From assembly GCA_010015675.1 (NCBI GenBank), contig ML977046.1, positions 62,001 to 126,000 on the forward strand: a stretch of DNA of 64,000 bases. Direction: 5' to 3'. Positions within the stretch are counted from its first letter, which is position 1. Each line of letters starts with the position of its first letter. The notes under the pieces were generated by a model. That model was not told where the DNA came from and did no database searches. It saw nothing but the letters and a program-made list of their open reading frames with translations. The stretch is from Byssothecium circinans (Eukaryota > Ascomycota > Dothideomycetes > Pleosporales > Massarinaceae). Made by a program: the position numbers and the translations under genes. Below, piece by piece: positions 56,870 through 64,000 of this stretch.

Positions 56870-58964
56870 TCTTTTCTTCGAAGTATTGCGGAGTTTTTGA
56901 GTTAGATGCTCTCAAATTTTCCATTTGAGTAAGTGTTCAAACTGTATTTATCGTGACGTCATGGCGATGCTTGCACTCATGGTGTACCTTGGCTTCTACC
57001 TATGGTATCTGCCACCACAAGATGCTCTGTTATTTTTAATGAATCAATTGATGACTATCGGAGAATAAGTGGAAAGGCCCAAAGCACTCGTGCTAAGTTG
57101 TTTGGCAGTGGCTGGTCTGCTTAAACACCAAATCGTATAGAGCGTCTTCCCTGTTTGTGGGTCTACTGGAGAATTGAACTCTGCAGCCAACTATGCATGA
57201 CAAAAAACGAGTTGGAAATATCCCGTTTCATTTAGACTCAGCTGGCCGTTATCGTTTGTGTTTTTCATTGCGAGGGTTTGCAGCAGCATGCCATCACCAC
57301 AACCTCGATTCCCTCACAATGCTCCACCTTGTACCTAATCCAATCAAACATCACAACAACTGAGTATAGAAAGGCCCACCCAAGCCGTGAAAAGTTATAT
57401 GTAGGAAGATTCTTCTCATAGCATTTAATTAACTTAGACGCGTATGCAGCGTCGATTCTTTACATATTACCTCTTTCGGCCTTCACAATGTGGCAGTACA
57501 CGCGACTTACTAAGATTATTATTAATAAAAATCTTTCGTTAATAGATGGTGCTGGAATTTAATTGTTTCTCGAGCTGTTATTTTCGATGCTATTTACAGT
57601 ACTGGTACAGAAGTGTTACAACCCTTTAGCAGGCCTAAACTATGGAAAGCTTTAAGAGACTTTTGACGCGTGCCTATATCATGGTAATATGTAGCAAATA
57701 AATATTTGCTCCATTTCAATCAAGAACTTTCACTGCATCTTTTGTTCGTATCTTTCTCCAGGCCTGGTCAAACCCACCGTTTGATGAATCTCAAGACGCT
57801 GCGACAGACATTCCACCATCGCCAGAGGCGGCTTTCTCTTCAAGCTTTCTAAGAAACCATATGAATAGCTTTCACGCTGGCGTATACTTTGCTGGACCTG
57901 TGAGAAGCTTCGAAAACATCTCTCATCCGGAACTGGCCCAATAGTGTTGCCTCACTGAAATCCTTTGAAATATGCAGGAAATAGATTTGTGAAGAATGAT
58001 ATATCTTCCTATGCTTTCTTGAATATTGGTTTTGCCTCTATACTATAATCGTTAAAAGGGAACTAACCTATGTACAGTGCAATCCGCTGGGAGCAAAATA
58101 TTTGGACCACCAGCCCTCCTTCGATTTCATTGAAAAGTATTGCGGTTCTACTTTAGCTCGAAAGCCCTATCACCCTTAGCCGCACCAGATTTAGAACTCG
58201 ACATGAATAATCTTCAGCTTGGAGGAGTACGATTCGGTTTCATCGTTGGAATAGCCCTCTTGCGGTAACAAAAACCCTGGGAATAGGCCTGAATGAATCC
58301 TCAAAGTTAAGACAACACCTAGGGTTCTATCTGAGAGTTAGATCCTATACTTGTGTTATTTCCTGAGATAGCATTTGAACGAGACCGGCATCTCGTCTCC
58401 TTTGATGAATGGGCATACCCGTCTACTCCTTCATTCATGCGCTAATTGACAAACACAGGGATGATTTGTTTAGATTGTGCGAGCATCAACTTGATCATGA
58501 AGATGCTAAGGAAGCAGTGTTAAGCATAGTAAGAGTTTCTTTGAGTTCGTTTAAGGAAGATACTTGGAGTGTTCATTGGCTCCTTGTGGCATCGATTATA
58601 GCGAAGAGCTGTATGAACAGCTTTAATACTTCTCGCAACCTTAATATAACGCCTGTTTCTTGCGGCCAGGATACTCTGCTTTAAACCGTTACCAGTATAT
58701 AGTTCTCTTCAATGTGAAAGCATATTGCATACCTAAGTATCGAATTAGAGCGCACGCGTCGGGAACTTGGTATGAACTTTCCGCGGCCATTGTGAGATAT
58801 CACTGTAACAGAACCGTCTCCACTTTCACTTTCACGCTTCGCGCACGTTGTTAACAAACGCACGATCAGAAGCCCCGTTAGTATTTATCGTCACCATTCT
58901 TCCCTCCGCAACTTTCGTTCTCCACCCTTCTCGCGGACCTTCTTAAAGCTTCATCGAGAGAAAA
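56870..58964. other. 2.1-kb intergenic region, AT-rich, no supported gene
   Basis: A 91-codon frame at 58,409-58,684 has balanced composition but no motif or splice partners. The rest is stop-rich. The final 100 bases are the leader of the gene at 58965. Confidence 0.4.
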
Positions 58965-59918
58965 ATGCTGTCACAACTATCCACTCAGTTGAAGTCTCTT
59001 TCAATCAATATGAGTGCTGCTAGCGCCATCGAAGCCTTGCCGGCCTCCCCCATCTCTCCAGTCGCTCTCACGACTCAGCCCTCCGTGCCCAGTTCTAGAG
59101 CCCGAGACTTCAACTCCCTCGCCACTGAATCCCTTCCTAAGTACCTCGGCGAAGTCCGCAACCAGTACGCCTCTGATCCTATCCGCCTTAGCGACCTCGA
59201 GGCTATTATATGCCAAGCCATCTCCATCGCCTTGCGTCTCTCAATGAAGGACGGTGGAAAGGTCTCTCCCGGCGGCCTACAAGCCAAGTTAGACGTCAAG
59301 ATCGAGAAGCTTCACGCTGCCCACAACTGCGGTGCTGCTCTCAATCGGCATATTGTGGGCATCTTGCCTATCGAGCAGCGTTGTCCGCAGCTGCATGGAA
59401 AGAAGACTTTTGACTGGGATTTCAAGATTGAGGCTGAGATGACAGCGCTCAAGATGAAGGTGACGCGGCAGCGCAACCAGGCAGCCAAATGCAGGCTTAT
59501 GCAATGGCAATATAGGGGCTCTAAATTCGGTAAACACCGTAGGCACAAGGTTGAATCATCTTGGGCCGATATGGTTCTCTACATGCGAAAAGCCCAATGC
59601 CACTCCCAGCCGCCGAAAGGCTGTCACCGCCAAGATGCTGGACGGTGCTGATAATGCAACTGTTCTCCAGTCCACAGTCACTGGCTCTGCTTCCAGCCCT
59701 GGAAAGCGTAAGCGGCCTGCCGAAACCAACGGGGAAAAAGCCAAAGATGTTACGATCGCCGCGCTGCAGCCCTTCCGAAGCGCACCAAGGCCGTCAGAGT
59801 CGAAGTGCCGTCTTCAGATACACTTGCTACCTTGTATCCCGAAGAGATATTCTTGCTTAGGTTAGAAGCTGGTATTAACCTCCGCGACGAGCTTCAGAGT
59901 AAGTTTGGCTTGAAGTAA
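58965..59918 (+). CDS. Hypothetical protein, proposed three-exon model
   Basis: I do not recognise the family. The first frame is open from 58965 to 59651, but its last 60 codons are Arg/His/Cys-rich and look intronic. A better model is exons 58965-59459, 59593-59707 and 59770-59918 (252 residues). The 133-nt intron has a GTGACG donor; the 62-nt intron has GTAAGC and CTGCAG. This model continues into PSRRKAVTAKMLDGADNATV and then into LPKRTKAVRVEVPSSDTLAT, YPEEIFLLRLEAGINLRDEL, ending in KFGLK. Residues 1-50 are Ser/Pro/Ala-rich. Residues about 60-145 are a helical, Leu/Ala-rich domain. A central Lys/Arg patch (GKPLPKRTK) could be a nuclear signal. The first splice junction is the weak point. 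Confidence 0.55.
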
Positions 59919-60885
59919 AGAAGCGGTTAATCTTTTGGAGTTGAAATGTTATGTATAGGGGAATAACAGCTGTTGCGGGTATATTACTATTGCATATCTA
60001 GCTATGTAGTACGGAGTATTAAAATAGACCTTTAGATTAATATAATTGTGCATTGTTTTTAACTGTGCTACTTTGTATTGGCGGCTATACTTAAAGCGAG
60101 CGATAGTCTCCAAACCCTGCAACTAAATTTGTCTTGCCTCTCCTCGCAATTGATTGGCTTTTTAGAGCATAAACCGCGAAAAAATGACTTAGGGCGTCGC
60201 GTCGTCGCCACATACCTGACCAAGCATGTGGGCGGTTGAGATTTACCCCAGCTAAACCACTTCTGTGCTAGCCCCGACTCCGCGTCAGCCGAGTCTCCAT
60301 CTGGTTTGGTGTCTGAGCGTGCTGAGACTAGATAAACCCCATGCTTCTCCCGCATCCATGCTGTTGTCTGCCTGGCCTCCCTCAGTCGCGTGGCTGCTAC
60401 ATCGATATACCTGGCATCTGATGCCTGTGGCTGGAACGGCCCGCCGCGACCGTTTTGTTTAGTTTCCCTTCAACACCGCTGGCCCGCTCCCCTCGCCGCT
60501 CTAAGTCCAGAGTCAGATAAATATGAGCGAATCAAGCTCGTACTGCCTTCAGCCAACTTTAAGCATCTGAAGAAGTGCGCAATAGACTCTCGGCGCAGAC
60601 ATCAAATGGACCTACCTTCCGATATTGACTGCAGCATAAACCTAACAAAATTTGCAACGGGCTTCAACAACCCGGGCCCACCTGGAATTTCTGCCACCGC
60701 TTCCGCTGAACCAGCCTAATACCACCAAGCACACATCGTACTCAAATGCAACCTGACCTCCCACAGCACCTGGAATATGATAGTTTAATTAAAGAGAAGG
60801 AGCATGGAAGCAGGATGGAAGTTTTGCCCGTGTTGGAATTTTCCAGCTTGTTCTTGGCGTCAAAAAAGACGAAATCATGGTAGGC
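59919..60885. other. Convergent intergenic region
   Basis: It lies between the 3' ends of two hypothetical genes. Frames such as 60,390-60,719 have no motifs. Confidence 0.45.
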
Positions 60886-61714
60886 TCAGCGCATATCCCG
60901 GAGCTTCTGATGCCGCCTCTGCTTCTCCCTCTGCGACAGCTTGTCGTTCTCTACCCACCCCCTCGCCAAAGCCATCAGCTTATCGTACTTATCCGCTTTC
61001 TCACCGACCATCTTCTCAAGAGCTTTTGCCTCCTTCTGCATAATTTGGTCGTGAACGCAGACTTTCTCAAACGTCGCCTCATCAATCTTCATCTTCTTCG
61101 CGTCTAAATTTGAAACGTTAACAATTGTATCTAATAATATTTATTTAAAGAAGAAACTTACTCCTCTCTTCGGTCAAATCACACGTCTTCTTACGCTTCG
61201 TCTCTTTCTCTGGTACGAAGAGGCTTTCGAGATCAGACTTGTAATCTTCCATAACTTCATCCTCCACAGCTCCGCAAGCCGCTTCGAAGGCATTCAGAGA
61301 AATGGCAGTCCTATGCGCACTATTGGCAAAGTAGTCACAGTAGCCGGCAACTACCAGATAGTATGCGACTAGGGCCTTGAAAGGACGAAGATTTTTGACA
61401 CCATCGCTTACGTAGGAGAATGGTCGGTAGAGGGTATACTTGACGGTCGAGTTGGAGGGAACTTTAGCGCTGCCTTTGTGGACGAATTGGATATATGCTG
61501 AATCCTTCACGTAAGCCCATAAGGGAGACTCCTCCTCTTCCTGAATCTTGATGTAGCCAAGAAAAATCTTCATTGCAGTGCCTGCCTTGTCGATGGTTTG
61601 TTCCTGGAAGGTAACTTCGGATTTTGGAGGCAGGGCTGCGAAAGCTTCCGGAAACATGGCCTTCGCATGCGCGACAAGCGCTTCGGCGTCAAGGCTGGTA
61701 TTGTTGTTGGCCAT
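60886..61714 (-). CDS. Hypothetical protein, 256 residues
   Basis: Exons 61714-61162 and 61103-60886 with a 58-nt intron (GTAAGT...AAATTTAG, phase 1) keep one frame. I do not recognise the family. Residues 1-100 contain alternating hydrophobic segments (KIFLGYIKIQ, LWAYVKDSAYIQFV, TVKYTLYRPF) that look like beta strands. Residues 100-155 are helical (FKALVAYYLVVAGYCDYFAN). Residues 160-256 are a charged helix-rich tail with a KETKRKK patch and QREKQRRHQKLRDMR at the C-terminus, suggestive of a coiled coil and possible nuclear location. No signal peptide. The splice join from EERN into AKKMKIDEATFEK supports a real gene. Restricted distribution is likely but untested. Confidence 0.65.
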
Positions 61715-62609
61715 GTTGTTCGTCGGAATGTGGAATTTGTTCGTGGTATTTGAAGAAGTTTAGATCACACATACTGATATTTTGGGGTTGATGTTCTAAG
61801 AGTCTAGAATAAGTGACAATGAAGGTGAAGGTGAATTCTCGACACAGCCAAACCAAGGTGAAGATGAGTACGGGCGACAAGGTTTCACAGTGAAGGCGAG
61901 TTTTAATTTTAAAAGATGCCGTTTTAGTCGAATAGGTTTAATTCGATTAGAAAGATAGTATAAGCTGTTTTAACATTTATGGGAGAGGTCAATATAACCG
62001 TGGTGTCGCCCTTCGCAGAAAAAAAGCTGTGGCGTATACCATCACAAGGCAATTGAACTTGCAGGTATTTATGTCTTCAAATCCGCAAACAGAGTCTATA
62101 TAGGTTCTATTGTGGATATTTAGAGTGATACGCAGCTGAGCGGCAGCGCCTAGGTTCACAGGCCACACGGTGTCGAAGTATGCTGTTTTGACAATGGGCA
62201 TCCCTCAGTGTGATAGTTATGTAAAGAAAAATATAGCGCGCGTAGTGGGGCCCACCGTTTGCGCTCCCCGCTTTGTATTGGACTATGACCAGTGAAAATC
62301 AGCGCCACTGCAGGCGTTCACATTAAGGCTTTTATTTATTGCACCTGATATTTTGTACTGTATATATATTATTTAAAATCACAAATCACTAATTCCCGTA
62401 CTAGAACGCTCATACGGTCCGAGGATAGTTACGCTCGACTTTATTGTTGAGTGTATGGTGTCCGTTGATAGACTGTGTTCGAACCCAACAAAGTAAATCT
62501 GTAAATCTAAGGTTTCTTTGGGCAACTAGCCATGTTGCTTTCTTTTGCAATTTTTTTTGGGTTTTAGAATTTTAATTCTGAATTAAAAACATGCGAAGCC
62601 ATCACCGAC
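61715..62609. other. AT-rich intergenic region
   Basis: No gene seen. It holds the promoter of the hypothetical gene and the 3' end of the HET gene. A GTTCGAACCC at 62,477-62,486 resembles a tRNA B box, but no cloverleaf can be drawn around it. Confidence 0.45.
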
Positions 62610-64000
62610 CTAGTCGCAAATATGGCCGATCCCGCCTTCATCGAGACTCACTCTTAGGTGCAAAGTCTTTTTCACAATCCCAAAAGAGTGGAAGCCGACC
62701 TCGAGGTCCATAAACACTGCCAATGGATTCTTCGTGTTCTTTCCATGCCACATAAGTGCTCTAGCATCTTTCACCTCTTCTTTCAGATTATCCAATCTCT
62801 CCCCATAATGATCCTGGAACACATCTTTTGTAGCAGCCCATTTCTTGCTATCAACGACTCCACAGCTCCAATTCCCATTCATGGCGTGACATATAATCGC
62901 GATAGGTTGATAGTCCGGCTTCCTGAATTCAATGTAGCCGAGAAACGCCCCGGTTGCATGAGCATGGAACCTTTGGTTCCAGCTGTTCCAACACCCCAGC
63001 GGGAAATGGTCGGTAAGAACAAAGCCAGCGCAATCAATCTTTAGAGCTTGTTGTTCTATTATATCGCATTGACTGGCAGTGATTCTCTGAGGGACGTAGA
63101 ATGCACACTCCGTCTGCCCGATATCTGATGAGGAATATATCTTATCAGCATTCACCCGGATGTATACATCTGTGGCCACTCTTTGGAGAGCGATGCGACA
63201 TCTGTTTACGCCAGGAAATCTATGCTTCAGGGAGAGGTAGCGTATTCCGGTACCATCAAGACCAAGCTTGAGCTCGAAGCGTATCCCACGGTTGGTAATG
63301 CGGTACTCGGTAGGATTGAAGTACGGTTTTTCGATAACGCTGTGCATGCCTCTAAAATGCGCGGGCGAGTCAGCCAGGAGGCCGCTGTAGGCAGAGGGCA
63401 TGAAAGGGTGTCTCGCCCAAAGAAAGATTGACATATCGGCGCTTTGCTGGATTATCTCTTCCTGTAGCCGAATAAAGGCCTTGTCGCCTTCTCCGTATAG
63501 CATGGGCATATTGATGTCGAAAATTCCAAGGAGACAGTACGCCATATCTTCTTCGCGCGTGGTCTCCCGGCGCGACGCCCAGCTCATACGTGCTGCTGTA
63601 GGAACCTTGCTCAAGGCTACGTCGCGTTTGAGCACGTTTTCGGGTATCTTGGTGATCTTGCAGATGCCTTCGACCAGCGTATCTTTGCGTCCAATACTCC
63701 GCCAATCTGTATCGTAGAATTCGAGATGATACGGAGCGATCAGTTCTTGCAGCGTCCAGCCTCGCGCAAACCATCGCGACTTTTCAAACGTCTTCTTGCC
63801 TTCGCCGACGTCTTCGAGATAGGTGAGACACACTATGGCATCGGCATAGTATCGGAACATGGTGTTGATGGCTTCCTGCAACTCGGCGCTGGACTCCTTG
63901 TTGATACAGCATGTATCAACCCAGGCATAGTTCACTTTATACTTCTCCAACGCTATCTCGCACGTTCGGCGGATCTTCTTCCATCCAACCTTTTGGGTCG
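62610..64000 (-). CDS. HET-domain (heterokaryon incompatibility) protein, 5' end outside the window
   Basis: The frame runs from the window edge at 64000 to the stop at 62610, about 463 residues, with the N-terminus missing. The first visible part is the second half of the HET domain: KVNYAWVDTCCINKESSAEL, EAINTMFRYYADAIVCLTYL and WFARGWTLQELIAP. WASRRETTREEDMAYCLLGI followed by FDINMPMLYGEGDKAFIRLQ is the block that directly follows HET in HET-E/HET-D-like proteins. The rest (from about residue 210) is a beta-rich region with no NACHT or WD40 repeats, so it is a short-form HET protein. Family members trigger programmed cell death when unlike strains fuse. Any missing first exon lies beyond 64000. 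Confidence 0.88.
   Translation of the reverse strand, partial: TQKVGWKKIRRTCEIALEKYKVNYAWVDTCCINKESSAELQEAINTMFRYYADAIVCLTYLEDVGEGKKTFEKSRWFARGWTLQELIAPYHLEFYDTDWRSIGRKDTLVEGICKITKIPENVLKRDVALSKVPTAARMSWASRRETTREEDMAYCLLGIFDINMPMLYGEGDKAFIRLQEEIIQQSADMSIFLWARHPFMPSAYSGLLADSPAHFRGMHSVIEKPYFNPTEYRITNRGIRFELKLGLDGTGIRYLSLKHRFPGVNRCRIALQRVATDVYIRVNADKIYSSSDIGQTECAFYVPQRITASQCDIIEQQALKIDCAGFVLTDHFPLGCWNSWNQRFHAHATGAFLGYIEFRKPDYQPIAIICHAMNGNWSCGVVDSKKWAATKDVFQDHYGERLDNLKEEVKDARALMWHGKNTKNPLAVFMDLEVGFHSFGIVKKTLHLRVSLDEGGIGHICD

Noticed and set aside
62477..62486. tRNA B-box-like GTTCGAACCC
   Set aside because: No A box or acceptor stem can be placed around it.
1..64000. CRISPR arrays, bacterial operons or prophage
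   Set aside because: No regularly spaced repeats; intron-containing fungal genes throughout.

Overview
The window is nuclear DNA of a filamentous ascomycete. Genes have one to three short introns (about 45-80 nt, GTAAGT/GTACGT donors, CTAAC-type branch sites). They include a Zn2Cys6 regulator, a HET-domain gene, a CYP504-like P450, a Clr2 homologue and the mitochondrial RNA polymerase. An AT-rich, stop-riddled pogo-type transposon looks mutated in the manner of repeat-induced point mutation. The mixture fits Pezizomycotina, probably Dothideomycetes; that placement is inference from gene content.

Left part (1-23 kb) is mostly housekeeping. In order: a FAR-17a/AIG1-like membrane protein (+), a histidine-phosphatase (phosphoglycerate-mutase-like) protein (+), a cis-CaaD-like tautomerase (+), an uncharacterised multispanning membrane protein (+), RNase H2 subunit C (-), a cyclopropane-fatty-acid-synthase-like methyltransferase (+), a Clr2 silencing factor (-) facing away from a SNF2 ATPase with PHD-type zinc fingers (+), and a Baeyer-Villiger-type flavin monooxygenase (+). 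The Clr2/SNF2 pair shares a 436-bp promoter region, and both belong to chromatin-silencing families.

Middle (23-38 kb): a small protein with three tandem cysteine modules lies alone between two large gene-free stretches (3.9 and 5.4 kb) rich in microsatellites. It is followed by RPO41 on the minus strand.

Accessory block (38-46 kb): a divergent pair, a Zn2Cys6 transcription factor and a secreted Diels-Alderase/CrtC-like protein, is bracketed by a perfect 46-bp inverted repeat. Next to it are an AT-rich repeat tract and a decayed pogo/Fot1-type element with 65-bp terminal inverted repeats.

Right part (46-64 kb): a type II membrane glycosyltransferase-like protein and a CYP504-like P450, then a lineage-specific zone with four unrecognised genes, a frameshifted F-box pseudogene and a HET-domain gene cut by the window end. 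The right 12 kb is gene-poor and looks like an accessory compartment.

Several coding regions are visible only after splicing across introns: RNase H2C, the joins of the P450, the transcription factor and the small hypothetical proteins. Splice joins were read by eye from frame continuity and consensus sites, not from transcripts.
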